From assembly GCA_023422635.1 (NCBI GenBank), contig JAFAGO010000051.1, forward strand, positions 115,268 to 179,267: DNA of 64,000 nucleotides, written 5' to 3'. Position 1 is the stretch's first letter. The number at the start of each line of letters is the position of its first letter. Of the stretch, positions 26,785 through 35,690 are shown piece by piece. The position numbers and the translations under genes are program-made. The notes beneath the pieces are model-generated. The model saw only the letters and a program-made list of their open reading frames with translations, was not told where the DNA came from and did no database searches. This DNA is from Bacteroidota bacterium (GTDB lineage: Bacteria > Bacteroidota > Bacteroidia > Flavobacteriales > Weeksellaceae).

Positions 26785-27186
26785 CTACAGATTTTTGTAT
26801 AATTTATCAAGCCAATCTTCACTAATTCGGGTAATTTTTTTTGTGTCCTTATCTACCAAAACCCACAACGTTCTGGAATCCACGATGAGTTTTCCATCCC
26901 GATAGAATTCAACTTTTCTCGGCTGGCGAAGACCTTTAGGTGCTTGTGGATACGTTTTAACGGTTAATTCTTCACCTTCAAAACCTTCTTTTTTATATTG
27001 AATATGATGGTCAACCATTACCCATAATTGCTCGCTATATGGCGTTTTATTCTTTACCAAATCCCAATGTTCAATTGCAATTTCTTCAACCCAATGTACA
27101 TATTGCACATTATTTACGTGACCATTTTCGTCCAAATGCTCTTTCGCAATTTTTATTTTTTTTTGGTGAGAAATTTCTTTAATCAT
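26785..27186 (-). CDS. Hotdog-fold acyl-CoA thioesterase (YbgC/4HBT type)
   Basis: A cytoplasmic thioesterase of 133 residues that cleaves acyl-CoA esters. The active-site stretch is HLDENGHVNNVQYVHWVEE (residues 17-35): D19 is the likely nucleophile or base, with H23 and N25-N26 around it. This is the D-x-x-G-H-V-N-N pattern of the 4-hydroxybenzoyl-CoA thioesterase family. Length is normal. It is a lone gene; the physiological acyl group is unknown. Its promoter box lies so close to the ATG that the transcript may be nearly leaderless. Confidence 0.9.
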   Translation of the reverse strand: MIKEISHQKKIKIAKEHLDENGHVNNVQYVHWVEEIAIEHWDLVKNKTPYSEQLWVMVDHHIQYKKEGFEGEELTVKTYPQAPKGLRQPRKVEFYRDGKLIVDSRTLWVLVDKDTKKITRISEDWLDKLYKNL

Positions 27187-27190
27187 CTTT

Positions 27191-27198
27191 CAAAAGTA
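27191..27198 (-). promoter_or_regulatory. -7 promoter element of the thioesterase gene
   Basis: TACTTTTG on the minus strand fits TAnnTTTG and is only four bases before the start codon. Confidence 0.4.
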
Positions 27199-27277
27199 GA
27201 TAAAAAAACTGCAAAATTCGAAGAATGATGCAGTTCATTATTTTATTTCCGTTATCGTTGCTTATTATCTCAAGAGT

Positions 27278-27706
27278 TTACCAATCCGATTTTCTGCGGT
27301 TGCTTATCATTCCATCAACGGAATATTTGCCTGGCCCAAATGTAAATAATAAAAGTAAAATACTTAAATACAACAAACCTAATTCTTTTTTATCAAAACC
27401 ATCGGGTCCATGTACTACCAAAACAGCAATAAGCATAGTAAAGGCAAGAAAAAATGTAGCCCAACGGGTAAACAAACCTAAAATTACAAAAATTGAACAC
27501 ACAAATTCTGCAAAAACGGTAAGAATAAGCGAAATTTTTGGACCCATTCCTAGGAAATCAAAAAATTTAATTTCATCTCCCGAAAGTAACATCTGAAGTT
27601 TTGGATATCCGTGTGAAAGCATAGAAAAACCAAGAATAATCCTTACAATAAGCAGTGCAATATCAATTAGAAAAGGATTACTTTTTACCGATGTAAAATA
27701 ATTCAT
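27278..27706 (-). CDS. DoxX-family membrane protein
   Basis: An inner-membrane protein of 142 residues with four predicted helices (about LIDIALLIVRIILGFSML, ISLILTVFAEFVCSIFVIL, WATFFLAFTMLIAVLVV and LGLLYLSILLLLFTF). The pattern GFSMLSHGYPKL with G-x-G-K-Y-S near the end is typical of DoxX, often tied to quinone or thiol redox stress. I chose the ATG before NYFTSVKS because an exact -7 box lies about 20 bases upstream; starts at 27718 or 27757 would fall on or before that promoter. Function is not known in detail. Confidence 0.87.
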   Translation of the reverse strand: MNYFTSVKSNPFLIDIALLIVRIILGFSMLSHGYPKLQMLLSGDEIKFFDFLGMGPKISLILTVFAEFVCSIFVILGLFTRWATFFLAFTMLIAVLVVHGPDGFDKKELGLLYLSILLLLFTFGPGKYSVDGMISNRRKSDW

Positions 27707-27726
27707 ATTAAAATGCATTAGAATTT

Positions 27727-27734
27727 CAAATATA
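27727..27734 (-). promoter_or_regulatory. -7 promoter element of the DoxX gene
   Basis: TATATTTG on the minus strand matches TAnnTTTG exactly and decides the downstream start at 27706. Confidence 0.55.
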
Positions 27735-27772
27735 GGAAATCTTAGTGATAACGGCAATTTGCGACGATTATT

Positions 27773-28648
27773 TTAGCGGTACCCGAAGTTTTTCAAATCG
27801 CGTTCATTTTTTCGCCAATCTTTTTTCACTTTCACAAACAGGTTCAAATGGATTTTTTTGGAAAAGAATTTCTCCAAATCAATTCTGGCTTCAGTTCCCA
27901 CTTTTTTAATGGCTTCTCCTTTGTGACCAATCAAAATTCCTTTCTGTGTTTCGCGCTCTACATAAATTATGGAATCGATAAAAATAATGCCTTCTTTTTC
28001 TTTAAAAAGTTCAGTAACCACTTCTACAGAATATGGAATTTCTTTTTCGTAATTCAATAAAATTTTCTCGCGAATGGTTTCATTTACAAAAAAACGTTCT
28101 GGCTTATCGGTAAACTGATCTTTCTCGTAATACGGAGGATTTTCCGGAAGAAGTTCTTTTAATTTTGGCAGAATAATATCTGTATTAAAAGAATTGAGCG
28201 CAGAAATCGGCAAAATTTCAGCTTTGGGAATTCTTTCGTGCCATAACGCAACCAATTGCTCAAGCGTTTCTTGATTGCTTTGATCAATTTTATTTAAAAG
28301 CAACAAAACAGGTACAGGAATTTTATTGAGTTTATCAATCAAAAATTCGGAAGGTTCAGCTTTATCGGTAACATCAACAATAAATAAAAATACGTCGGCA
28401 TCTTGAAGCGAATCCTTCACAAAATCCATCATTTTTTCTTGAAGTCCGTACTTGGGATCCAAAACGCCCGGTGTATCCGAAAAAACAATTTGAAGATCAT
28501 CTTCATTATAAATTCCGAAAATACGGTGGCGCGTGGTTTGCGCTTTTTGGGTTACAATGGCCAACTTCTCTCCCATTAAATGGTTCAAAAGTGTGGATTT
28601 ACCGGCATTCGGTTTGCCTACGATATTTACAAAACCTGCTTTATGCAT
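27773..28648 (-). CDS. era: GTPase Era
   Basis: An essential Ras-like GTPase that binds the 3' end of 16S rRNA and helps 30S maturation. It has 291 residues, the normal size. G1 is GKPNAGKST (residues 8-16), G2 is in TTRHRIFGI, G3 is DTPG, and G4 is NKID. The C-terminal KH domain has GILIGHKGEAIKKVGTEAR and ends LFVKVKKDWRKNERDLKNFGY, as in all Era proteins. It is a lone gene here, with its own -7 box 17 bases upstream. Confidence 0.98.
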   Translation of the reverse strand: MHKAGFVNIVGKPNAGKSTLLNHLMGEKLAIVTQKAQTTRHRIFGIYNEDDLQIVFSDTPGVLDPKYGLQEKMMDFVKDSLQDADVFLFIVDVTDKAEPSEFLIDKLNKIPVPVLLLLNKIDQSNQETLEQLVALWHERIPKAEILPISALNSFNTDIILPKLKELLPENPPYYEKDQFTDKPERFFVNETIREKILLNYEKEIPYSVEVVTELFKEKEGIIFIDSIIYVERETQKGILIGHKGEAIKKVGTEARIDLEKFFSKKIHLNLFVKVKKDWRKNERDLKNFGYR

Positions 28649-28664
28649 ACTCTAAATTAAACGG

Positions 28665-28672
28665 CAAAGGTA
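28665..28672 (-). promoter_or_regulatory. -7 promoter element of era
   Basis: TACCTTTG on the minus strand fits TAnnTTTG exactly, 16 bases before the era start. Confidence 0.55.
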
Positions 28673-28916
28673 CTAAAATTAAAATGTACTTTCTTTTCGA
28701 AATTGTTTATTTTGGTTTGAATGAGTTTTCACTTAAAACCATTTTTAATTCAGAGAAATGAGATTATAAAAGCGTCAAAATTTGTATTTTTGATACAGCA
28801 GAAAACATCATTGTACTTCTTGAATTCCAATGCAATTTTTACTATTTTGATTTCAAAAAAGGCAATTGTAATGAATATATTCTGAACATTTAAACCTATT
28901 ACAAAATCGCTTAATT

Positions 28917-29582
28917 ATGTTTACTTTATTGAAAAGACTCACTTTTGTGTTGCTCACCTTTTGTTTTACGTTGGCATTCGCGCAACAAAAACCCCAATTT
29001 TGGGACGATATTCAGAAGTTTAAAGAAATAAATGAAGCAAAACCATTACCAAAAGATCCTATTCTTTTTTTAGGAAGTTCGTCTTTTACAATGTGGCAAG
29101 ATGTTAACGATTATTTTCCAGGAAAAATTATTGTTAATCGTGGATTTGGTGGTTCATCTTTGAAGGATTTAATGTACTACTCTACCGATTTATTAAAACC
29201 ATATCATCCGAGACAAATCATTATTTATTGTGGTGAAAACGATTTTTCTGCGGATCCTTTACTTTCCTCAAAACAAGTTTTCGAGCGGTACAAACACTTC
29301 TATAAAACCGTTCGAAGTTATTATCCAGAAATTCCTGTGTCGTATGTTTCAATAAAAATGTCGCCCAGCCGAAAAAACCTGTGGAAACAGTTTGCAGAAA
29401 CCAATTCGCGAATTGAAAAATTTATGAAAAAACAGAAAAATGCTTCTTACATCGATATTACTAAAGGAATGGAAGACGGTTCTGGTAACGTTCGTGAAGA
29501 TATTTTTCTTAACGATATGCTTCATATGAAACCTTCAGGATATCAAATTTGGGCCAATATTATCGATCCTTATTTGAAATAA
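28917..29582 (+). CDS. Exported SGNH/GDSL-type hydrolase
   Basis: A periplasmic or secreted esterase-like protein of 221 residues with a signal peptide ending near LAFAQ. The SGNH blocks are visible: ILFLGSSSF (block I; the nucleophile is among S54-S56), NRGFGGSS (block II), YCGENDFSADP (block III, with the oxyanion Asn) and NDMLHMKPSGYQIW (block V, catalytic Asp and His). This version is close to the platelet-activating-factor acetylhydrolase-like group. It likely removes acyl groups from sugars or lipids; the substrate is unknown. Confidence 0.9.
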   Translation: MFTLLKRLTFVLLTFCFTLAFAQQKPQFWDDIQKFKEINEAKPLPKDPILFLGSSSFTMWQDVNDYFPGKIIVNRGFGGSSLKDLMYYSTDLLKPYHPRQIIIYCGENDFSADPLLSSKQVFERYKHFYKTVRSYYPEIPVSYVSIKMSPSRKNLWKQFAETNSRIEKFMKKQKNASYIDITKGMEDGSGNVREDIFLNDMLHMKPSGYQIWANIIDPYLK

Positions 29583-29753
29583 ATGAATTGAATGGTTATC
29601 TAGAGAATTGATCTGTCGGTGTTTTGAAATGTTTCGTCGATAAAATCGTTTCAAACTTCAAAAATGCATTTCAACATCATTTTTAAGGCATTTGAATTGC
29701 AATTAACGTTATAGATTTCGAAAGAATTGATATTAACTTTAAATTGTAACAAA

Positions 29754-30188
29754 ATGAAAAAATTATTTTTAACATCCGCATTATTTTTAGCATTCACCAC
29801 TTCCGCATTCGCGCAGCAAAACGTGAAAGGCGATGGACGAAGACCAAAGCCAACAACGGAACAAATGATGAAGCCATTCGAACAATTGAACCTTTCTACT
29901 TCGCAGAAAAGAAAACTACAAAAGCTTTTTAAAGAAAGAGAAGCCAATTTCGAGAAAAATCGTCCACCAAGACCAGCACAAAAGGATTTTGCTAAAGACG
30001 AGAAAAGACCGCAGCGACCACCAATGGATGGCAAAAGAGATCAGGAAAGAGTGAAATTTGACCAAAAAATTCAAAAAATCCTTACCAAAGATCAGTTTGA
30101 AAAATTCAAACAGCAACAACCTCATAAAATGGGAATGAAAGATCGAAAAGCCCATAATGAAAAAGCGGCACAATGGAAAAAAGGTTAA
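29754..30188 (+). CDS. Small exported protein with paired LTxxQ-like motifs (Spy/CpxP-like)
   Basis: A 144-residue exported protein. The start is the ATG before KKLFLTSALF; a frame nine residues longer is possible, but this start gives a clean signal peptide ending in SAFAQ. The mature protein is proline- and lysine-rich and carries LNLSTSQKRKLQKLFKERE and, near the end, LTKDQFEKFKQQQ. This is the same two-motif plan as the gene at 2400-2771. It may be a periplasmic chaperone or metal-stress protein, inferred from the motif only. A strong terminator follows. Confidence 0.8.
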   Translation: MKKLFLTSALFLAFTTSAFAQQNVKGDGRRPKPTTEQMMKPFEQLNLSTSQKRKLQKLFKEREANFEKNRPPRPAQKDFAKDEKRPQRPPMDGKRDQERVKFDQKIQKILTKDQFEKFKQQQPHKMGMKDRKAHNEKAAQWKKG

Positions 30189-30203
30189 GACCTTTATAAA
30201 GCG

Positions 30204-30232
30204 AAATCCCCTGAAATAAGGGGATTTTTTTT
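30204..30232. terminator. Terminator between the Spy-like gene and the helicase gene
   Basis: AAATCCCC (30204-30211) and GGGGATTT (30220-30227) are followed by a T run, between converging genes. Confidence 0.85.
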
Positions 30233-30236
30233 GTAG

Positions 30237-31586
30237 CTATTTTTTACGTTTATTTTTCGATTTGGTTTTTTGCTGAGCTCGATTGGCACCATATTTTTTT
30301 GGTGCTTTTCTTTTGGAAGGTCCACCCAAATTTATCTTTTTATTCTTGTCCTTCTTCTCATGGAATGCTCCTCCACCTTCGCTCAATTTTACTTGAACAG
30401 GATTTTTCATTTTTACCTCTTCCTTTTCAGAAGCAATTTTTTGTGGATTGAATTTCACTTCTTTTGGAAATGCCAAAATATCCAATTCTTTATCCATTAA
30501 AACTTCAATTTCCAGTAACGCTTCTTCTTCTTTTTTGGTGATGAAAGAAATCGCTTTCCCTTCTTTATCTGCCCGACCTGTACGACCAATTCTATGAATA
30601 TATTGTTCCGGAACTTCGGGAATTTCAAAGTTAATAACATGCGTAATATCCGAAATATCAAGTCCACGCGCCATCACATCTGTGGTAATTAGGCCTTTTA
30701 TTTCTTCATTCTCGAAATTTTTCATAGCCCGCAGACGATAATTTTGCGATTTGTTGGAATGGATTACATCAAATTGCCCTGGAAAAAGTTCTTCTATTTT
30801 GGTAAAAAGTAAATCTGCGTGTTTTTTATTATTATTGAAAATCAAAACTTTAGAAATATCCTTATCGGTTTTCAACAAATGTTCCAACAGATTGATTTTG
30901 GTATTAAAGTTCTCAACTTTGTAGCCAGCTTGGTGAATTTTTTCGAGAGGCGTTCCTGATTTAGCAAGTGAAATTTCAATGGGACTGGCAAAATATTCGT
31001 ACAACATCTCATCTAAAGCGTCCGTCATCGTTGCACTAAACAAAATGTTTTGCCTTTTGGGTTTCATCATTTCGAAAATGTGCGTCAATTGTGGACGAAA
31101 ACCAAGGTTCAGCATTTCATCAAATTCATCAATAATCAACTTTTGAACTTCCTTTAAACTAATTGCATTATCGATTGATAAATCCATCACCCTTCCTGGT
31201 GTTCCCACCAAAATATCGCATCCATCATCAAACAAAAGTTTCTGGGTATTAATATTTTTACCGCCATAAACGCCAATTACTCTCGTTGTTAGGTTTTGAG
31301 TGAGCGTTTGAAGAATTTCGGAAACCTGAACGACCAACTCGCGTGTGGGCACCAAAACCAAAATTGTTGGATTACCGCTTTTGCTGTATTTCCAATTTCG
31401 AAGAACTGGAAGTAAATAAGCCAACGTTTTCCCTGTTCCTGTTTGGGCAATTCCCATTACATCTCGGCCAGAAAGAATCGGCTTGAAACTTTTTTCTTGG
31501 ATGGGTGTAGGCTCAAAAAGATTCAGATCAGCCAATACATCCAAAATTTTTTCGGGAAGTTCGAAATCAGCAAAGGTGGTTTTCAT
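30237..31586 (-). CDS. DEAD-box-type ATP-dependent RNA helicase with a DEFD motif II
   Basis: An RNA helicase of 449 residues. The Q motif is FELPEKILDVLADLNLFEPTPIQ. Motif I is AQTGTGKT, and motif Ia is in VPTRELVVQ. Motif II reads DEFD in LIIDEFDEML instead of DEAD. Motif III is SAT, and motif VI is HRIGRTGR. The tail (about residues 385-449) is very lysine-rich, like RhlE-type helicases, and probably binds RNA. It may act in ribosome assembly or RNA decay in the cold. The DEFD substitution keeps the catalytic acidic residues, so activity is likely kept. Confidence 0.93.
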   Translation of the reverse strand: MKTTFADFELPEKILDVLADLNLFEPTPIQEKSFKPILSGRDVMGIAQTGTGKTLAYLLPVLRNWKYSKSGNPTILVLVPTRELVVQVSEILQTLTQNLTTRVIGVYGGKNINTQKLLFDDGCDILVGTPGRVMDLSIDNAISLKEVQKLIIDEFDEMLNLGFRPQLTHIFEMMKPKRQNILFSATMTDALDEMLYEYFASPIEISLAKSGTPLEKIHQAGYKVENFNTKINLLEHLLKTDKDISKVLIFNNNKKHADLLFTKIEELFPGQFDVIHSNKSQNYRLRAMKNFENEEIKGLITTDVMARGLDISDITHVINFEIPEVPEQYIHRIGRTGRADKEGKAISFITKKEEEALLEIEVLMDKELDILAFPKEVKFNPQKIASEKEEVKMKNPVQVKLSEGGGAFHEKKDKNKKINLGGPSKRKAPKKYGANRAQQKTKSKNKRKK

Positions 31587-31630
31587 TGTGAAATTTAAAG
31601 GATTAAAAAAATGAATTCAAGTTCAGTCGG

Positions 31631-31638
31631 CAAAGATA
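31631..31638 (-). promoter_or_regulatory. -7 promoter element of the helicase gene
   Basis: TATCTTTG on the minus strand fits TAnnTTTG exactly, 44 bases before the start. Confidence 0.5.
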
Positions 31639-31724
31639 CGCTTTTGAAAACTTTTGTGTACTATTGATCGTTTTTCAATAAAAGAACTCCAATAATCACT
31701 TTAAAAAATTTGTATCTTTAACCT

Positions 31725-32078
31725 ATGGCTGAAACAAATTGTTTGGAATGCGGCGATAAAATCACGGGACGCTCGGATAAAAAGTTTTGCAGCGACGACT
31801 GCAGAAATGCTTATAATAACAAGTTGAACAAAGATTCTACCAACTTAATGCGCAGTGTAAATAATAAACTGCGCAAGAATTTTCGTATTCTCTCCGCTTT
31901 GCAATTTTCTGAAGGTAAGGCGAAAACCACCAAAACGAAATTATTTGCGGATGGTTTTGATTTTGATTATTTCACCAACCTTAAAACCTATAAAAACGGA
32001 GCCGAATACCGATTTATATATGGAATTGGCTATAAATTTTTGGAGGAAGATTGGATTCTCGTCGTGAAAAACGACTAA
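31725..32078 (+). CDS. Small zinc-ribbon protein of unknown function
   Basis: A 117-residue cytoplasmic protein with an N-terminal zinc ribbon: C6 and C9 (CLEC) with C22 and C26 (CSDDC). The basic helix after it (RNAYNNKLNKDSTNLMRSVNNKLRKNFRIL) could bind nucleic acid. A C-terminal beta-rich part ends YGIGYKFLEEDWILVV. Such proteins are conserved in flavobacteria, but I know of no described role. It converges on the sulfur operon, its stop being 7 bases from the next stop codon. Confidence 0.78.
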   Translation: MAETNCLECGDKITGRSDKKFCSDDCRNAYNNKLNKDSTNLMRSVNNKLRKNFRILSALQFSEGKAKTTKTKLFADGFDFDYFTNLKTYKNGAEYRFIYGIGYKFLEEDWILVVKND

Positions 32079-32085
32079 CCAAAAT

Positions 32086-33447
32086 CTACAAAAGTGACTT
32101 TACAATGGTTATACTACTCATCACAATCACCAATACACTGATAAATAAAGTCATTTTTTTAACGGGAAGTTTTGCGGTAAGCATTGCCGAAAACGGAGCG
32201 GTAATTACACCTCCGATTAAAAGTCCCAAAACGATATTCCAATGATAAGTTCCCAATGTAAATAAAAAGGTAACCGCGCTTGTGATAGTTAGTAGAAATT
32301 TTGCAAAAGTAGAACTACCTATTGCGTATCTTGGTGTACGGCCATCTTTAATAAGTGAACCTGTAACTAATGGTCCCCAACCGCCACCAACGAAAGAATC
32401 GATAAATCCACCAATAATTCCTAAAAATTTTAAATTGCTTCTTTTGTGCGGGTGCTTCTTGCTGTTGTTCTTACTGATGGTTTTTACAAAAATATTAACA
32501 CCAATTAATAAGGTATATCCCGCTATTAATGGCTTCACAACAGTTGCATAGCGTTCACCAAAATACGTGAGTGAAAGCGATCCAATGATTGCCCCTAGAA
32601 TCGCAAATGGCGCTAATGCTTTAACCAACTTCATATTTACATTACGAAGTTTAAAGTGGCTTGCTGTTCCTGCAGCGGAAGTAAAAGATTCAGCAGAGTG
32701 AATACTCGCACTTACAATTGGTGGTGGTACATTTAAAAAAAGTAAAATCGTGGTACAAATTACTCCATACCCCATTCCCATCGATCCTGCGATCATTTCA
32801 GCAAGAAAACCAACGAAAACCATCCAATAGAAAATATGGTTTTCTTTGCTTAAAAAATATTTAACTTCGGGATACAGATTGAATTCGTAAATCGTAATAA
32901 AAAAAAGACCTACGAAAATCATAATCCCAATAATTGCAAGATAAATATTGGCTTTGGTTTTTGCAGCATTTGCATATCCGTAGATATATTCCATTACATC
33001 GTAGGGACTTTGATATTGCTGGGTTGCCGGAATATCGTGCTTAACTTTATTAAGAATGTATTTTTTGGCTTTGTCTTCCTCGCTTGCCATTTTTGGAAAA
33101 TGCTTTCGACTTTTTTCATTTTCAAGTTGAATAAAGACTGAATGACGATCTGCCATTTTTTTCAACTTTTCATAGTCTTGGTCGGCGTCGGGAAGCACAA
33201 CCATAATATCCGCCTGCTTCACATGATTTTCTTGAACGGAGGTTTCGTGGAATACTTCCAAAAAAGGATAGTTTTCGGCCATCAAATCCAATTCATCGCT
33301 GCTTTCTGAAAAAACCATAATTCTCCGAAAGCTGAAATCAAAAACAGTTCTCAACTTCTGAAGAATCGCCTCTGAATTTCCAATCAAGAGCAATGTACGC
33401 TCATCGGCATCCAAAAAAACGGGGAAATATTTTTTTTCAGAAGACAT
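32086..33447 (-). CDS. Fusion of a siroheme-synthase-like Rossmann domain and a TauE/SafE sulfite-exporter-type permease
   Basis: A 453-residue protein of two parts. Residues 1 to ~150 resemble the NAD-binding domain of CysG/Met8 (YFPVFLDADERTLLLIGNS, then FRRIMVFSES). The glycine-rich turn is changed to IGNSEAILQKL, so dehydrogenase activity is doubtful. From ~165 on it is a TSUP permease with about eight membrane segments and paired family motifs (AGSMGMGYGVICTT and IDSFVGGGWGPLVTGSL). It is the last gene of the cysH-cysD-cysN operon and overlaps cysN by one base. It may move sulfate, sulfite or another sulfur anion; the N-terminal part could sense or bind a tetrapyrrole or nucleotide. Both of these are inference. 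Confidence 0.85.
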   Translation of the reverse strand: MSSEKKYFPVFLDADERTLLLIGNSEAILQKLRTVFDFSFRRIMVFSESSDELDLMAENYPFLEVFHETSVQENHVKQADIMVVLPDADQDYEKLKKMADRHSVFIQLENEKSRKHFPKMASEEDKAKKYILNKVKHDIPATQQYQSPYDVMEYIYGYANAAKTKANIYLAIIGIMIFVGLFFITIYEFNLYPEVKYFLSKENHIFYWMVFVGFLAEMIAGSMGMGYGVICTTILLFLNVPPPIVSASIHSAESFTSAAGTASHFKLRNVNMKLVKALAPFAILGAIIGSLSLTYFGERYATVVKPLIAGYTLLIGVNIFVKTISKNNSKKHPHKRSNLKFLGIIGGFIDSFVGGGWGPLVTGSLIKDGRTPRYAIGSSTFAKFLLTITSAVTFLFTLGTYHWNIVLGLLIGGVITAPFSAMLTAKLPVKKMTLFISVLVIVMSSITIVKSLL

Positions 33448-34685
33448 TATTGAAGCATTACGGCGCCTACAGTTGCATTGCTGGTTTCATCGATTAAAAT
33501 AGCGCTTCCTGTGGCTGCACAATCTTTAAAATCATCAAAAACTAATGGAGAAGATGTTTTCAAACGAATTTTAACAATCTCATTAAGTTTAATTCCACCA
33601 TCGGCTACATTTTGCTCCAATGTATTTACATCAATTTTATATTCTATTTCTTTAACGATGGCTTTCAGAATTCTGCTTCGGTGTTGCAATAAATATTTGT
33701 TGCCTTCATTCAACTCTTTTTTATCGAGCCAGCACACAAGCGCCTCCACATCGCGATCTTCTTTAGGTAGTTTGCCTGTTCTTACAAAAAAATCGCCTCT
33801 TGAAATGTCGATATCATCTTCAATATGAAGAACAACGGGTTGCGGGGCAAAAGCTTCTTCCACTTCTTTTCCTGCAATTTCTATTTTAGTAATAGTGGTT
33901 TCGATGTTTTGTGGCAGAATGGTGATGCGATTTCCTTTTTGATACGTTCCGGAAATGATGGGTCCTGCATATCCTCTGTAATCGTGTAATTCCTCGGTTT
34001 GAGGGCGAATCACATATTGCACCTGGAATCTTGGTTGTTCAAAATTGTCTTCGTTAATTTCAACGGTTTCCAAATAATCCAGTAAAGGCTGACCCCTGTA
34101 CCAAGGCATATTTTCTGATGGATTAACAATGTTATCTCCCGCGAAAGCAGAAATCGGAAAATAAGTTACATCCTTAAGGCCCAAACGCTCTGCAATTTCC
34201 TGATAATCCTTCTTAATTTGATTGTAAGCGTCTTCTGAATAGCCAACCAAATCCATTTTATTGATGGCTACCGCCACCTTCTTCATATTGAGTAATGAGG
34301 CGATAATGCTGTGTCTTCTGGTTTGCTCAATAACGCCATTTCGGGCATCGACGAGAATGACAATGAGATCAGAATTTGATGCTCCCGTAATCATATTTCG
34401 GGTATACTGAACATGTCCGGGTGCATCGGCAATAATAAATTTTCTTTTTGGTGTTGAAAAATAACGATACGCCACATCAATCGTGATGCCTTGTTCTCTT
34501 TCAGCACGAAGTCCATCGGTGAGAATGGCCAAATCAATACCGTCTGCATTTTTATTTCTGGATTGTTTTTCAAGAGCTTCGAGCTGGTCGGCAAGAATAC
34601 TTTTGCTATCGTACAATAATCTTCCGATTAAGGTACTTTTTCCGTCGTCAACGCTTCCCGCGGTGATAAATCTTAATATATCCAT
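33447..34685 (-). CDS. cysN: Sulfate adenylyltransferase, GTPase subunit
   Basis: GTPase subunit that drives formation of adenosine 5'-phosphosulfate from sulfate and ATP with CysD. It has 412 residues, so there is no fused APS kinase (CysNC would be ~620). G1 is AGSVDDGKST, G3 is DAPGHVQYTRNM, G4 is AINKMDL. The switch-I stretch EREQGITIDVAYRYFST is typical of CysN. It lies downstream of cysD (84-base gap), and its stop overlaps the start of the permease fusion. The missing APS kinase fits direct APS reduction by CysH. Confidence 0.97.
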   Translation of the reverse strand: MDILRFITAGSVDDGKSTLIGRLLYDSKSILADQLEALEKQSRNKNADGIDLAILTDGLRAEREQGITIDVAYRYFSTPKRKFIIADAPGHVQYTRNMITGASNSDLIVILVDARNGVIEQTRRHSIIASLLNMKKVAVAINKMDLVGYSEDAYNQIKKDYQEIAERLGLKDVTYFPISAFAGDNIVNPSENMPWYRGQPLLDYLETVEINEDNFEQPRFQVQYVIRPQTEELHDYRGYAGPIISGTYQKGNRITILPQNIETTITKIEIAGKEVEEAFAPQPVVLHIEDDIDISRGDFFVRTGKLPKEDRDVEALVCWLDKKELNEGNKYLLQHRSRILKAIVKEIEYKIDVNTLEQNVADGGIKLNEIVKIRLKTSSPLVFDDFKDCAATGSAILIDETSNATVGAVMLQ

Positions 34686-34769
34686 AAGGGTGTATTACAA
34701 TAAAAGTGTTTTTTGATGAAAGTTAAAGTGTTGCAAATCTTCACTTTCGCTTTAATCTTTTTTGATGGG

Positions 34770-35675
34770 TTAAAAGTAGCCGCCTTTTTTACGGTCTTCC
34801 ATTGCCGCTTCGGTTACTTTGTCGTCGATACGGGTTTCTCCGCGCTCAGAAATTCTTGAAGCAGTAATTTCGTTCACCACTTCATCAAGCGTTGCAGCGC
34901 TGCTTTCCACGGCCGCAGTACACGTCATATCTCCTACCGTTCTGTAGCGTACTTGTTTATTAACAATCACATCATCTTCATCAATTTGAATAAAATCTGA
35001 AACGGCAATCAATTGCCCTTCATACTCAATAACATCGCGGTTATGCGCAAAATAAATTGAAGGGAGTTCGATATTTTCTTTTTTCAGATAGCTCCAAACA
35101 TCCAGTTCAGTCCAGTTTGAAATCGGGAATATTCGTACATTTTCGCCTTTGTTGATGCGTCCGTTGTAGATATTCCAAAGTTCTGGTCGTTGAAGTTTTG
35201 GATCCCATTGCCCGAATTCATCACGAACAGAAAAGAAACGTTCTTTTGCTCTTGCTTTTTCTTCATCTCTTCGAGCGCCACCGATGCAGGCATCGAATTC
35301 GAATTCTTCAATCGTATCTAAAAGTGTATGGGTTTGAAGCCAGTTTCTGGAGGCAAATTTACCTTTTGGTTCCGTTAATTTTTTCTCGCGAATGGTATCT
35401 TCTACTTTTCGAACAATTAGTTCTGCACCGATTTCTTTCGCAAGACGATCTCTGTACTCGAGAGCTTCCGGAAAATTATGTCCAGTATCAATATGAACCA
35501 GTGGAAAAGGAATTTTCATAGGGGCAAATGCTTTCATGGCAAGATGTACCAATGTTATGGAATCTTTTCCGCCACTGAAAAGCAGTGCAGGTCGCTCAAA
35601 TTGTGCTGCGACCTCCCGCATGATATAAATACTTTCAGCTTCCAGCTGTTCAAGGTAATTTAAATGATGTTTCAT
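34770..35675 (-). CDS. cysD: Sulfate adenylyltransferase, ATP-pyrophosphatase subunit
   Basis: The catalytic subunit that joins sulfate to AMP from ATP, forming APS. It has 301 residues, normal for the family. The PP-loop SGGKDS (residues ~34-39) is in LLFSGGKDSITLVHL, followed by VHIDTGHNFPEAL. GGARRDEEKARAKERFFSVRD and the C-terminal end RISERGETRIDDK are CysD hallmarks. It begins 15 bases after cysH, in the order cysH-cysD-cysN. Confidence 0.98.
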   Translation of the reverse strand: MKHHLNYLEQLEAESIYIMREVAAQFERPALLFSGGKDSITLVHLAMKAFAPMKIPFPLVHIDTGHNFPEALEYRDRLAKEIGAELIVRKVEDTIREKKLTEPKGKFASRNWLQTHTLLDTIEEFEFDACIGGARRDEEKARAKERFFSVRDEFGQWDPKLQRPELWNIYNGRINKGENVRIFPISNWTELDVWSYLKKENIELPSIYFAHNRDVIEYEGQLIAVSDFIQIDEDDVIVNKQVRYRTVGDMTCTAAVESSAATLDEVVNEITASRISERGETRIDDKVTEAAMEDRKKGGYF

Positions 35676-35690
35676 GTTTTTTCTTTGATT

